Notes: generated by a model from the letters alone, not told the origin. A DNA stretch of 64,000 nucleotides from Beijerinckiaceae bacterium (GCA_947452455.1 CANGBX010000002.1:186001-250000); one strand, 5' to 3'; positions 25,911-35,016 are shown, numbered from the stretch's first letter. A program made the numbers and translations.

Positions 25911-27139
25911 ATATGAATGTTTCCTATGATGTCGAAGCGATCCGCCGCGACTTTCCGATTCTGAATGAACGCCCTTATGGCAAGCCGCTTGTCTATCTCG
26001 ACAATGCAGCCTCGGCTCAAAAACCGCGTCAGGTCATCGACCGCATGGTTCATGCCTATGAGCATGAATATGCCAATGTGCATCGCGGCCTGCATTATCT
26101 CGCCAATGCGGCGACCGAGGCTTTTGAAGGTGCGCGCGAAAAGGTGCGTGGTTTTCTGAACGCGGGTTCGACGGAAGAAATCGTTTTTACGCGCTCCGCG
26201 ACTGAGGCTATCAATATTGTCGCTGGCGCTTTCGGTCAGGCCTATATTCAGGAAGGTGACGAGATCGTTTTGTCGATCATGGAGCATCATTCCAATATTG
26301 TGCCCTGGCATTTCCATCGCGAGCGCAAGAGCGCGGTGTTGAAATGGGTCGGCGTTGGTGAGGATGGATCTTTCTCGCTCGACGAATTTGAAAAGACGCT
26401 GACGTCCAAAACCAAGATTGTTGCTATCACGCATATGTCGAATGTGCTGGGCACAATCGTGCCGGTGAAAGAGGTGATCCGCATTGCCCATGCCCGCGGC
26501 ATTCCCGTGCTGGTCGATGGATCGCAGGGCGCCTGCCATCTCGATGTTGATGTGCGCGATCTCGATGCAGACTTTTATGTCTTCACGGGTCACAAGACCT
26601 ATGGGCCGACCGGCATTGGCGTGCTCTATGGCAAGCGCGAATGGCTCGAAAAATTGCCGCCCTATAATGGTGGTGGCGAGATGATCGAGACGGTGACGAT
26701 GGACCGCGTCACTTACAATGTGCCTCCGCATCGCTTTGAAGCGGGCACGCCCCCGATTGTGCAAGCCATCGGCTTGGGTGCGGCCATGGATTATATGCTT
26801 GCGGTTGGGCGGGATCGCATCCGCGCGCATGAGAATGCGCTGGGTGCTTATGCGCAGGAGCGTCTTGCACGCCTCAATTCCATTCGTCTCATTGGCACGG
26901 CGCCGGGCAAGGGCGCGATTGTCTCCTTCGAGATGAAAGGCGCGCATGCGCATGATGTGGCAACCGTGATTGATCGCTCGGGCGTTGCCGTGCGGGCGGG
27001 CACCCATTGCGCCATGCCGCTGATGGCGCGCTTTGGTGTGACATCGACATGCCGTGCGTCTTTTGCCATGTATAATACGCGAGCTGAGGTGGATGCGCTG
27101 GTCGAAGCGCTCGCCAAGGCCGAAGCTCTGTTTGCTTGA
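25907..27139 (+). CDS. sufS: Cysteine desulfurase SufS
   Basis: The 410-residue group II desulfurase has YLDNAASAQKPRQVID, FTRSATEAINIVA, SIMEHHSNIVPWH, the PLP lysine in FTGHKTYGPTGIGVLYGK and the short catalytic segment VRAGTHCAMPLM with the persulfide cysteine. Group II enzymes usually need a SufE or SufU partner to take sulfur; none is in this cluster. I chose the ATG at 25907, whose ATGA overlaps the sufD stop; a second Met two codons later is also possible. It is the second desulfurase in one operon. Confidence 0.96.
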   Translation: MNMNVSYDVEAIRRDFPILNERPYGKPLVYLDNAASAQKPRQVIDRMVHAYEHEYANVHRGLHYLANAATEAFEGAREKVRGFLNAGSTEEIVFTRSATEAINIVAGAFGQAYIQEGDEIVLSIMEHHSNIVPWHFHRERKSAVLKWVGVGEDGSFSLDEFEKTLTSKTKIVAITHMSNVLGTIVPVKEVIRIAHARGIPVLVDGSQGACHLDVDVRDLDADFYVFTGHKTYGPTGIGVLYGKREWLEKLPPYNGGGEMIETVTMDRVTYNVPPHRFEAGTPPIVQAIGLGAAMDYMLAVGRDRIRAHENALGAYAQERLARLNSIRLIGTAPGKGAIVSFEMKGAHAHDVATVIDRSGVAVRAGTHCAMPLMARFGVTSTCRASFAMYNTRAEVDALVEALAKAEALFA

Positions 27140-27152
27140 GGTTGCGGATAAG

Positions 27153-27533
27153 ATGACCGATCTCTCCAACGATACGCAGCCCAACAAGCCTGATCTGGCT
27201 TTGCCCAGCGCTTTGCCGCCGGAGGAGCTGGAGCGCCTGACCGACGATATTATCGTCGCGCTGAAGACGGTGTTTGATCCGGAAATTCCGGTCGATATTT
27301 ATGAGCTTGGGCTCATCTATAAAATCGATGTCGATGATTCACGCTTCGTGAATATCAACATGACGTTGACCGCACCGGCTTGCCCGGTCGCTGGTGAAAT
27401 GCCGCAATGGGTGGAGAATGCTGTCTCCGCCGTGCAGGGTGTTTCGGGCGCAAAAGCGCATATGGTTTTTGATCCGCCGTGGGATCAGAGCCGCATGTCG
27501 GATGAAGCGCGTGTCGCGCTGGATATGTGGTAG
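27153..27533 (+). CDS. sufT: SufT/DUF59 Fe-S maturation protein
   Basis: The 126-residue protein carries a MIP18/DUF59 domain: TVFDPEIPVDIYELGLIYKIDV, followed by NMTLTAPACPVAGEMPQWV with the conserved cysteine, and VFDPPWDQSRMSDEARVALDMW. SufT helps in Fe-S protein maturation in bacteria that use the Suf system; the closest studied examples assist under high demand. I chose the start at 27153 (MTDLSNDTQP); it lies 13 bases after sufS. About 25 N-terminal residues before the domain are variable. Confidence 0.93.
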   Translation: MTDLSNDTQPNKPDLALPSALPPEELERLTDDIIVALKTVFDPEIPVDIYELGLIYKIDVDDSRFVNINMTLTAPACPVAGEMPQWVENAVSAVQGVSGAKAHMVFDPPWDQSRMSDEARVALDMW

Positions 27534-27580
27534 GTTGTTGAAGTGACTCATTCGTCGGGCCTTGAACCCGGCTGAGGGAG

Positions 27581-27952
27581 ATGGACATGGTACAGGCAAG
27601 ACCGCGACCGCAAGTCGTGAGATTGACAGACGCAGCGGCCGAACGGGTCCGCGAAATCATGGATGCGGCTGAAAAGCCCGTCGCTGGTTTGCGCGTGGGC
27701 GTGAAGAACGGCGGCTGCGCCGGCATGTCCTACACAATGGAATGGGCCGAGTCTGTCGGCCCGCATGATGAAGTGGTCGACGACAAGGGCGTGAAAGTCT
27801 TCATCGACCCCAAGGCCATTATGTTCCTGCTTGGCACCGAAATGGATTTCAAAGCCGATAAGCTCTCGTCGGGTTTTGTGTTCAACAATCCAAACCAGAC
27901 GGCCGCCTGCGGCTGTGGTGAGAGTGTAACGATCGAGCCGGCCAAGGCGTGA
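27581..27952 (+). CDS. sufA: A-type Fe-S carrier SufA
   Basis: The 123-residue HesB/IscA-family carrier receives clusters from SufBCD and passes them to target proteins. The three cluster-binding cysteines are in GGCAGMSY and the C-terminal ACGCGES. LTDAAAERVREIM and VFIDPKAIMFLLGTEMDF are typical. Position at the end of the suf cluster supports SufA rather than ErpA. ATGs at 27581 and 27587 are both plausible. GAGGGAG lies just upstream. Confidence 0.94.
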   Translation: MDMVQARPRPQVVRLTDAAAERVREIMDAAEKPVAGLRVGVKNGGCAGMSYTMEWAESVGPHDEVVDDKGVKVFIDPKAIMFLLGTEMDFKADKLSSGFVFNNPNQTAACGCGESVTIEPAKA

Positions 27953-27971
27953 CGAGTTAAAGGGGGCGCGC

Positions 27972-28763
27972 ATGCCATATTCAACCGCGAATGGTCTGCG
28001 CATTCACTACGAAGACCATGGAGATGGTCCGCCGCTCGTGATGGTGCATGCCAATCCTTATGATCGGCGGCTTTTCACTTTTCAGGTTGCGCATTTTTCG
28101 AATTATTATCGCTGCATTGCGATTGATCTGCGTGGCTATGGCCTGTCTGACAAGCCGACTGATCCCTTCACGCTGGAAGATATGGTGCAGGATGTGCTGG
28201 GCGTCTGTGATGACCTTGGCATTGTGCAGGCATTATTTCTGGGCGTCAGTGTCGGCTCCGGCATTGCACTGAAGATCGGGCTTGATCACGCAATGCGTGC
28301 GAGTGGCCTCATTCTGGTGGGCGGCTCCAGCCGCCCTGGCGGAAACATTCAAAAGCGCATTGATGCTTTCACCCAAATCGGTCCGGCCAAATATCGGCGC
28401 GACTATATGCCCGAGCTTTTCGCACCCGGTTTTCCTGAAACGACGCTCGGCCGCTGGGTGATGAACCTGTTTTGCGAAGATGCGCATCTTCTCGATGGGC
28501 GCTCTATTGCCCGCATCTTCGAGGCACGCGGATCGGAGAATATGCTGCCACGACTGCCGGGCCTCGATATGCCCGTACTGGTCATCAATGGCGAGCATGA
28601 CAATTCTCTGGGGAGGGGGCGCGAGACCGCGCAACACATCCCCGATGCACGCCATGTCGTGCTGCCGGGAACGGGCCATGCCTGCTGTATTGAAGATCCG
28701 GCGGCTTTTGATGCGGCCATGGCTGATTTTCTGAAGGACAGGGGCCTTTGGCCGCAAGGCTGA
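27972..28763 (+). CDS. Alpha/beta hydrolase
   Basis: The 263-residue alpha/beta hydrolase has oxyanion segment VMVHANPYDRRLF, DLRGYGLSDKP, nucleophile in LGVSVGSGIAL, the acid in VLVINGEHDNSLG, and the histidine in PGTGHACCIEDP. The family includes haloacetate dehalogenases, esterases and ring-cleavage hydrolases; substrate cannot be named. It follows sufA by 19 bases on the same strand and may be cotranscribed with the suf genes, though a functional link is not evident. Confidence 0.82.
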   Translation: MPYSTANGLRIHYEDHGDGPPLVMVHANPYDRRLFTFQVAHFSNYYRCIAIDLRGYGLSDKPTDPFTLEDMVQDVLGVCDDLGIVQALFLGVSVGSGIALKIGLDHAMRASGLILVGGSSRPGGNIQKRIDAFTQIGPAKYRRDYMPELFAPGFPETTLGRWVMNLFCEDAHLLDGRSIARIFEARGSENMLPRLPGLDMPVLVINGEHDNSLGRGRETAQHIPDARHVVLPGTGHACCIEDPAAFDAAMADFLKDRGLWPQG

Positions 28764-28853
28764 TGCCTGCTCTGGCTTGCCGCTCTGGGGCTCTGGGCCT
28801 AAAAGGCGGGACTCGGGTTTTTAAGCCCGACTCACCCCTCCGGATGAGGCCGG

Positions 28854-30563
28854 ATGATCATCGCCCGCATCATTGAACCTGCCGCTGCCGCGCTGGACAC
28901 GACGCTCGCTTCACACAGACGCGCAGCGTTTTTGCTCGTGCTTGCAGCACTGGCTCTTTTCCTGCCGGGGTTTTTCTCGCTGCAGCCGATGGATCGCGAC
29001 GAGCCGCGCTTTGCGCAGGCGACGAAGCAGATGATCGAGACCGGTGATTATGTCGCTATCCGCTTTCAGGATGAAGCACGCAACAAAAAGCCGGTCGGCA
29101 TTTACTGGATGCAAGCGGCTGTGGTGGGTGCGGCTGACGCATTGGGCGTGCCGCAAGCGCGCACGACCATTTGGCTCTATCGTCTTGTCTCGCTGTTGGG
29201 GGCGGTGAGTGCGGTTCTTCTGACCTATTGGACGGCGCTTGTCTTTGTCACGCGACGCAACGCTTTTCTTGCGGCACTTTTGTTTGGCTCGACCATTCTG
29301 ATTGGTGTCGAAGCGCGGCTTGCCAAAACGGATGCCGTTGTGCTGGCAACCATTATGGCAGCCATGGGCGCGCTCGCGCGTTTTTATCTGCTGCCAGAGA
29401 AATCACGCGGCTGGAAATTGCCATTGATTTTCTGGACAGCGATCGGCCTCGGTCTCCTTGTTAAAGGCCCCATCACGCCCATGGTGCCTTTGTTTGCCGG
29501 GCTGGTGCTGGCGGTGAAAGATCGCGGCGCGACATGGTTTGGCGCAGCGCGTCCGCTTTATGGTTTGCTCTGGACTCTGCTCATTGTCGTGCCGTGGTTC
29601 GTGCTGATCATGATCGCAACCAAGGGTGCGTTTCTCGCCGACTCTGTCGGCAATGACATGCTGGGCAAAGTTGGCTCTGGGCAGGAGAGTCACGGCGCAC
29701 CGCCCGGCACTTACTTCGCCGCCTTTTGGGCAACAGCTTGGCCGATGGCGCCCTTCGCCCCTTTAGCTGCGGCTTTTGGTTGGATGGCGCGTCGCGAAAA
29801 ACCGGTCGCGTTTTTGCTTGCGTGGATCATACCTTTCTGGCTCGTCTTTGAAGCTGTGCCGACCAAACTCCCGCATTATGTTCTGCCGGCTTATCCGGCC
29901 ATTGCCATTTTGATCATGCTGGCTTTTGAGCGCGGCGCTTTGCTGGTAAAAAAATTATGGGCGCGGATTTTATTGCGTCTCGTTTCGATCATTCCGCTCG
30001 TTCTTCTCACGGCGGGCATTGGTCTCTCCATCTGGAGCGGGAAACTGCCGGGCGTCTTTGCATTCGTCGCCGCACCTGTCTTGGTGTGGTTGGCGCTGCA
30101 TCTCTTGCGCAATATCGGTACGGAGAAGATCGAGACATCTGTGCTTGCTGCAGTGGCTCTGGCCATCAGCGCTTATGTCTTCGTATTCTCTGGCATTATG
30201 ACGAGCGGACCTTTCGCAGCTTGGCGCATGTCGCCGCGCCTAACGGAAGCTGCGCGACTGGCGTTGAGCGGGCAAGGTCAATGTGCGCGTTTATCTGCCG
30301 TGACAGTGGGTTTCAACGAGCCCAGTCTTGTCTTTCTGATCGGAACAGATCTGCTGATGACAGGTGGGGAAGAAGCCGCGCGCTTTGTGCAAGGCGCTCC
30401 ATGCCGCGTGGCCTTTGTTGATGCGCGCGGGGAGGCGGCTTTCAAAGCTACGCTATCGGCCTCTTCCAATATTGCATTGCTGACGCGCGTTGAAGGACTC
30501 AATCTCAACGGTGGCCGCAAGCTTGATATGGGCGTCTATGCGCTGAAAGTTTCAGCGCCATGA
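28854..30563 (+). CDS. GT39/ArnT-like membrane glycosyltransferase
   Basis: The 569-residue integral membrane protein moves a sugar from a polyprenyl phosphate onto lipid A or another glycan on the periplasmic side. About twelve hydrophobic helices occur. The first periplasmic loop carries FSLQPMDRDEPRFAQA with the catalytic-type acidic pair, then KKPVGIYWMQA, the KPPLxYW-type motif, and ARLAKTDAVVLAT. The C-terminal third includes a soluble domain (about 460-569). It starts a four-gene operon in which each stop overlaps the next start by four bases. Confidence 0.88.
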   Translation: MIIARIIEPAAAALDTTLASHRRAAFLLVLAALALFLPGFFSLQPMDRDEPRFAQATKQMIETGDYVAIRFQDEARNKKPVGIYWMQAAVVGAADALGVPQARTTIWLYRLVSLLGAVSAVLLTYWTALVFVTRRNAFLAALLFGSTILIGVEARLAKTDAVVLATIMAAMGALARFYLLPEKSRGWKLPLIFWTAIGLGLLVKGPITPMVPLFAGLVLAVKDRGATWFGAARPLYGLLWTLLIVVPWFVLIMIATKGAFLADSVGNDMLGKVGSGQESHGAPPGTYFAAFWATAWPMAPFAPLAAAFGWMARREKPVAFLLAWIIPFWLVFEAVPTKLPHYVLPAYPAIAILIMLAFERGALLVKKLWARILLRLVSIIPLVLLTAGIGLSIWSGKLPGVFAFVAAPVLVWLALHLLRNIGTEKIETSVLAAVALAISAYVFVFSGIMTSGPFAAWRMSPRLTEAARLALSGQGQCARLSAVTVGFNEPSLVFLIGTDLLMTGGEEAARFVQGAPCRVAFVDARGEAAFKATLSASSNIALLTRVEGLNLNGGRKLDMGVYALKVSAP

Positions 30564-31357
30564 TCGGGCCGCTTCATATCGCCTCACGCGATTTCATCAC
30601 GCGCTGGAAAAGCACGCATCGTTTCCATGAGCGAAATACGCGCCGTATGGAGGCAGGTCTCGCGCTTGTCTTGTGCCTGTCGATTGTGACGGTCGCAATT
30701 TATGGCGATGAGGCTATTGCCCGCGGTGTGAAATTGATCGCGCGTCCTATCTACGATTTCTTTGCCACAATCACGCGGCTTGGCGAATCAGGTTGGATTT
30801 TTGCGACTTGCGCCGTCTGCCTCGTTGCGGCGCTGGCTTTGCGTTATCGCGGCTGGGGCAAGCGTGTCGATGCCATGCTCGGGCTTTTTGCAGGGCGCGC
30901 GTTCTTTGTGCTTTCTGTCAATGCTGTTTCGGGGCTTCTGTCGATCGCCTTCAAAATGTTTTTTGGTCGCGCGCGTCCCCGTTTGCTTGATATGGTCGGG
31001 CCCTTTCATTTCGATATGTTGTCGTGGAAGTCATCCGTGTTGAGCTTTCCGTCTGGTCATACTGTCACAGCCTTTGCCACAGTGACAGCCTTGGCTTTTA
31101 TGGCGCCGCGTCTGGGTTCTTGGCTTTTTGTCTTGGCCGTGTTGATCGCTGCTTCGCGTGTCATCACGGGCGCGCATTATCCTTCTGATGTGATTGCCGG
31201 CGCAGCTTTGGGCTTTGCCACGGTGATTGTTATGCGCCGCGCCTTTGCTGCGCGGCAGATTGTTTTTCGCTCGCGTGAAAGCGGGATCGAGGCGCGCGGC
31301 GCGGGCCTCATTTCGACTGCTTTTGCAAGCGTGATTGGACTTGGAGTGAAAAAATGA
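30560..31357 (+). CDS. PAP2-family membrane phosphatase
   Basis: The 265-residue protein contains all three PAP2 catalytic blocks: K(x6)RP in KMFFGRARPRL, PSGH in SFPSGHTVTAFA, and SR(x5)H in SRVITGAHYPSD. About six membrane helices are predicted by eye. Such enzymes dephosphorylate polyprenyl diphosphate or, as LpxE, lipid A. In this operon it could recycle the carrier lipid or free a lipid A phosphate position for sugar addition; the sequence does not decide between them. It overlaps both neighbours by 4 bases. Confidence 0.92.
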   Translation: MIGPLHIASRDFITRWKSTHRFHERNTRRMEAGLALVLCLSIVTVAIYGDEAIARGVKLIARPIYDFFATITRLGESGWIFATCAVCLVAALALRYRGWGKRVDAMLGLFAGRAFFVLSVNAVSGLLSIAFKMFFGRARPRLLDMVGPFHFDMLSWKSSVLSFPSGHTVTAFATVTALAFMAPRLGSWLFVLAVLIAASRVITGAHYPSDVIAGAALGFATVIVMRRAFAARQIVFRSRESGIEARGAGLISTAFASVIGLGVKK

Positions 31358-32088
31358 CGACAGCTCCCGGCGTTTCGGTGGTTGTTCCGGTGCGCAATGA
31401 GGCCGGCAATATCGAGCCACTCATCACCGAGATCGAACGTGCGCTGACACCTGAAGGCCCGTTTGAAATCATCTATGTCAATGACGGCTCGACCGATGGC
31501 ACCAGCGCGGAACTGGCGCGTCTGTCAGCGACCCGGACCCATCTGCGCGAGATCTCCCATGCGCAAAGCTGCGGACAGTCCGCTGCTGTGCGCTCGGGCG
31601 TGCGCGCGGCGCGTGGTTCAGTCATCATCACACTGGATGGCGACGGGCAGAATGATCCGGCTTTCATGCCTGCCTTTCTCGCAGCGTTGCGTGCAGCTGG
31701 TCCGTCTTGCGGATTGGTGCAAGGCCAGCGTGTGGGGCGTAAAGATACAGCTTTCAAACGCTGGCAATCGCGCATTGCCAATCATGTGCGCTCCAAAGTT
31801 TTGAATGATGGCACGCGCGATACGGGCTGCGGGTTCAAATGTTTTCCGCGCGAGGCCTATCTGTCATTGCCTTACTTTGATGCGCTTCATCGCTTCATGC
31901 CCGCACTCGTGCGACGTGAAGGACTTGGCATCGCGTATGTTGATGTCATTGACCGCCCGCGTCTGACGGGTGTGTCCAATTACGGTTTCTTTGATCGTCT
32001 GTGGGTCGGCATTGTCGATCTGATGGGCGTGCGTTGGCTTTTGAAGCGCCGCAAGCGTGTGCCAATGGCGACGGAGGTGTCCCGATGA
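31354..32088 (+). CDS. GT2 glycosyltransferase, dolichyl/polyprenyl-phosphate mannosyltransferase-like
   Basis: The 244-residue enzyme has the DPM1-like GT-A fold: VVVPVRNEAGNIEPLI, FEIIYVNDGSTDGTSAEL, and ITLDGDGQNDPAFM with the metal-binding DxD-type motif, then DTGCGFKCFPREAY. No C-terminal membrane helices follow, so it is the soluble type. It would make a sugar-phosphate polyprenol, the donor used by the GT39 enzyme at 28854. Start overlaps the PAP2 stop by 4 bases. Confidence 0.92.
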   Translation: MTTAPGVSVVVPVRNEAGNIEPLITEIERALTPEGPFEIIYVNDGSTDGTSAELARLSATRTHLREISHAQSCGQSAAVRSGVRAARGSVIITLDGDGQNDPAFMPAFLAALRAAGPSCGLVQGQRVGRKDTAFKRWQSRIANHVRSKVLNDGTRDTGCGFKCFPREAYLSLPYFDALHRFMPALVRREGLGIAYVDVIDRPRLTGVSNYGFFDRLWVGIVDLMGVRWLLKRRKRVPMATEVSR

Positions 32089-32417
32089 TTTATTCTCTGT
32101 CGCAATCCGTCGGGGATTATCTCTACGATGTCTTCGTGACACGTTTTGATTTGTGGTTGGTCTTTGGGCTTCTCGCCCAATTGGTTTTTACCGCGCGCTT
32201 TTTGGTGCAATGGTTGGCATCCGAAAAAGCAGGGCGCTCTGTCGTGCCCATGGCTTTCTGGTTTTTATCGATCGCTGGCGGCACGATGACGCTCGTCTAT
32301 GGCATCCAGCGCCGTGAGCCCGTCATCATTATGGGTCAGGTCTTGTCGATCTTTATCTACATCCGCAATGTGATGTTGATCTTCAAGAATAAAACCAAGC
32401 AGAGCGAGAGCGCTTGA
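32085..32417 (+). CDS. Lipid A biosynthesis N-terminal (LAB_N) membrane protein
   Basis: The 110-residue membrane protein has three hydrophobic helices and the LAB_N signature: FGLLAQLVFTARFLVQWLASEKAGRS and VPMAFWFLSIAGGTMTLVYGI, then IMGQVLSIFIYIRN. LAB_N proteins accompany GT2/GT39 pairs in many alphaproteobacteria and are thought to help present or flip the lipid-linked sugar. The start at 32085 overlaps the GT2 stop by 4 bases (ATGA). It ends the four-gene operon. Confidence 0.92.
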   Translation: MIYSLSQSVGDYLYDVFVTRFDLWLVFGLLAQLVFTARFLVQWLASEKAGRSVVPMAFWFLSIAGGTMTLVYGIQRREPVIIMGQVLSIFIYIRNVMLIFKNKTKQSESA

Positions 32418-32427
32418 AGCAGTGCTC

Positions 32428-32763
32428 TCATTTTTGCGTGCAGCTATCATTCACTTCGCTGCCATTGCCATAAAAATTTTTGACCATTTGTTTCGAGCCG
32501 AAGAAGACCAGAATGTCGCCGTGCAATTCTTTGGATTGCCCCCAGACCAAAGCGTCACCTGTCAGTTCGAATTGCGAACGGATGATCTTGTAGGTTTGCG
32601 CGCCTTCGCTTGTCGTGCGCTTCAGCTCTTTGGATTCTGTGTCATAAGTGACTTTGTAAGGCTGGTTGCGGCTGCTCTTGCAATCCAGTGTCAGCACATC
32701 GGCATGAGCCGGAGCTGAGATAAGGGCGAGGCCCAATCCGAGGGTCGATAATCTGACGCGCAT
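32428..32763 (-). CDS. Small secreted protein of unknown function
   Basis: The 111-residue product has a signal peptide (MRVRLSTLGLGLALISAPAHA, cleavage after AHA) and a mature domain of about 90 residues with two cysteines (VLTLDCKSSRN and NDSCTQK) placed to form a disulfide at the two ends. I do not recognise the family. The pattern of short beta strands suggests a small periplasmic barrel or sandwich. It lies downstream of the MetE-like gene on the same strand, 59 bases away, and is convergent with the LAB_N gene. Confidence 0.7.
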   Translation of the reverse strand: MRVRLSTLGLGLALISAPAHADVLTLDCKSSRNQPYKVTYDTESKELKRTTSEGAQTYKIIRSQFELTGDALVWGQSKELHGDILVFFGSKQMVKNFYGNGSEVNDSCTQK

Positions 32764-32822
32764 GATTTTGCCTCCCCAATTCTCGTAGAGTTTCAGCGTG
32801 CGCTGATCCGCTCAAAAATCTC

Positions 32823-33944
32823 TTAACCCCAGACTTCGTTGGCGAGAGACACCACCAGCTCAAGTTTGGCGCGTTGATCGGCCTCTGTGAGCGGATTGCC
32901 CGGCACCGAGGAGGCAAAGCCGCATTGTGCGGACAGGGCCAATTGGTCGAGGGGCACAATCTTGGCGGCATCATCGAGACGCTGGCGAATATGTGCGCGG
33001 TCTTCGAGCTGCGGCACTTTGGAGGAGATGAGGCCGAGCACAACCATTTTGTCGGACGGCAAATGACGCAGCGGATCGAATGTGCCCGCGCGCGGGGAAT
33101 CGAATTCCATCAGATAGGTCTGGATGCGCACTTTTTTGAACAGGCGTTCGGCGACAAGATCATAGCCGCCCTCGGCCTGCCAATGGCCTGCCTGATTGCC
33201 GCGGCACAAATGCATAGCGACATGCATATCTTTCGGCGCGCCATCGACAACGGCATTCATCGCATCCGTATAGACTTCGACGAGCTCACGCCAATCATCG
33301 CCACGCGCTTCGAGCGCCTTCTGGATTTTCGGATCCCCCAATTTCGCGAGCGATGTTTCATCCAGCTGCAAATAGCGGCAGCCCGCGTCATACAGGGCCT
33401 TCATCTCGGCATGATAGGCTTTGGCCAGATCACTCCAGAAGTCGGCGAGATCGGGATAAATATCGCGCGAAATATTGTCGCGGCCTGAGCGATAGTGAAT
33501 GTAGCAAGGGCCGGGCAGGGTAATCTTCGGCAGAGCCGTCTTCACATTGGCGTTGAGGAAGGTGAAATCCGGCGCATTGACGGAGGCCTGCCAGCGGATT
33601 GGCGAGGACACAACAGGCACGCGTGCAGCGCGCTTGCCGCCCTGACCATCTGAATAGGCCCAGTCACCACCACCCACATGTTCACTGCGCACGCCGGTGA
33701 GGCCCTGCGTGGTGAAATTTTCCGAATAGGTCGAGCGGCGGAACTCGCCATCGGTGGCAACTTTCAGCCCCACACTTTCCTGCATCGCGATGACTTTGCG
33801 GATTTCTTCATCCTCAATGGCGCGCAGGTCCGGATGGCTGATGCGGCCTTCGTGATGGGCATCACGCGCTTTCTTGATTGAATCTGGGCGCAGAAAGGAA
33901 CCGACGATTTCGGCGCGGAAAGGCGGGTTATGGTGAACGCTCAT
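32823..33944 (-). CDS. Cobalamin-independent methionine synthase II-like (MetE C-terminal) methyltransferase
   Basis: The 373-residue protein matches only the C-terminal, catalytic half of MetE: EIVGSFLRPDSIKKA, KVATDGEFRRSTY, YLQLDETSLAKLGD, and zinc-ligand regions HLCRGN and LSAQCGFASS. Free-standing proteins of this class transfer methyl groups to varied thiols and are not a full methionine synthase. The substrate is unknown. The ATG at 33944 (MSVHHNPPFRAE) has an AAGAAAAAAGGTC leader and lies 25 bases after the TTT binding-protein gene, so the two are likely one transcript. Confidence 0.88.
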   Translation of the reverse strand: MSVHHNPPFRAEIVGSFLRPDSIKKARDAHHEGRISHPDLRAIEDEEIRKVIAMQESVGLKVATDGEFRRSTYSENFTTQGLTGVRSEHVGGGDWAYSDGQGGKRAARVPVVSSPIRWQASVNAPDFTFLNANVKTALPKITLPGPCYIHYRSGRDNISRDIYPDLADFWSDLAKAYHAEMKALYDAGCRYLQLDETSLAKLGDPKIQKALEARGDDWRELVEVYTDAMNAVVDGAPKDMHVAMHLCRGNQAGHWQAEGGYDLVAERLFKKVRIQTYLMEFDSPRAGTFDPLRHLPSDKMVVLGLISSKVPQLEDRAHIRQRLDDAAKIVPLDQLALSAQCGFASSVPGNPLTEADQRAKLELVVSLANEVWG

Positions 33945-33969
33945 GGTGTGACCTTTTTTCTTCTTCTTG

Positions 33970-35016
33970 TTACTTTGAACCAATGGCCGCGCGTGCCGCA
34001 TCAATGGCGCTTTGCGGAAGATCGTAAATGCGATTGACGACTTGTGCCATTTCCGCGCCGGTGATCGGCGAGACATCGAGCTTCAAACGCTCTGCCTCCG
34101 ACTTGAGGTCGGCGTCTGCCATGCTCTTCATGAATGCAGTGCGCAAAGCTTCGACACGATCTGCTGGCACTTCACCCGCTGCAATGAAGGGGCGGCCAAA
34201 CGTCAGCGGCTCGTAATGCACCTGCATGACCTGCTGCTGTTCTTTCGTCTTGGCGTAGGAATAAGCGAGCGGCACGCCCTCTTTGTCGAGAGCTGGCTCC
34301 GAGCGCATGCCTTCTTGTGCGACGATGCGGATGAACTTGTCTTTCAGCCATTGCGATTTCTGGACTGAAATCGTCGACCAGCCAACACCGCAAGTGCCTT
34401 GCACCTCGCCTTTTTCAATGGCGAGAAGAATCTCGGTCGAACCCGGATAGCCCGAGACGATTTTGAAATTTGCGTTGAAGACGCTGTTCAAGAGCAGCGG
34501 GAAATCGCGGGTCGAACCGCCCGCCGCACTGGCGCCAATCAGCACATTGCCTTTGAGGAAATCATCAAACGTCTTTTGTGGCGCATCGGCGCGAATGATG
34601 CAGACATAGAGTTCGTTATTGGCGCTGCCGATATAGGAGAGTTTGCGCGCATCATATTTCACTTTGCCCTTGTCGCCGATCAGCGGCTCCATCAGCGCGC
34701 CGGGGAAAATGGCGCCCATGACCGTGCCATCTTTGGGGGCGGCAATGGCAATGTGCTGTGTGGCGACAATCGAGCCTGCGCCCGCCATATTGCTCACCAC
34801 AACGGTGGGATTGCCGGGGATATATTTGCCAATCGCACGCGCGACGAGGCGGCCATAAAGGTCATAGCCGCCACCCGCCGAAGAGCCGACAATCATCTGG
34901 ATGTTTTTGCCGCGGTAGAAATTGGCGACATCTTCCTGCGCCTGCGCGCCACCCGCCACAGTCACAGCACCCATGAACAGGGCCGCCAAAGCGAGGCCAT
35001 TGCCGCGATTGGTCAT
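33970..35016 (-). CDS. Tripartite tricarboxylate transporter (TctC/Bug) family binding protein, orphan
   Basis: The 348-residue periplasmic protein has a signal peptide (ending near GGAQAQ) and the Bug-type fold: YRGKNIQMIVGSSAGGGYDLYGRLVAR, IPGNPTVVVSNMAGAGS, PKDGTVMGA. Bug proteins bind carboxylates or aromatic acids. No TctA or TctB membrane subunit is in the window, so transport must rely on unlinked subunits, or the protein acts as a sensor. GGGAGGA before the ATG at 35016 is a strong ribosome-binding site. It is about half-identical by eye to the protein at 37352. Confidence 0.92.
   Translation of the reverse strand: MTNRGNGLALAALFMGAVTVAGGAQAQEDVANFYRGKNIQMIVGSSAGGGYDLYGRLVARAIGKYIPGNPTVVVSNMAGAGSIVATQHIAIAAPKDGTVMGAIFPGALMEPLIGDKGKVKYDARKLSYIGSANNELYVCIIRADAPQKTFDDFLKGNVLIGASAAGGSTRDFPLLLNSVFNANFKIVSGYPGSTEILLAIEKGEVQGTCGVGWSTISVQKSQWLKDKFIRIVAQEGMRSEPALDKEGVPLAYSYAKTKEQQQVMQVHYEPLTFGRPFIAAGEVPADRVEALRTAFMKSMADADLKSEAERLKLDVSPITGAEMAQVVNRIYDLPQSAIDAARAAIGSK

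Noticed and set aside
25859-27187. 442-codon open frame antisense to sufS
   Set aside because: Shadow of sufS; composition of a reverse-strand reading.
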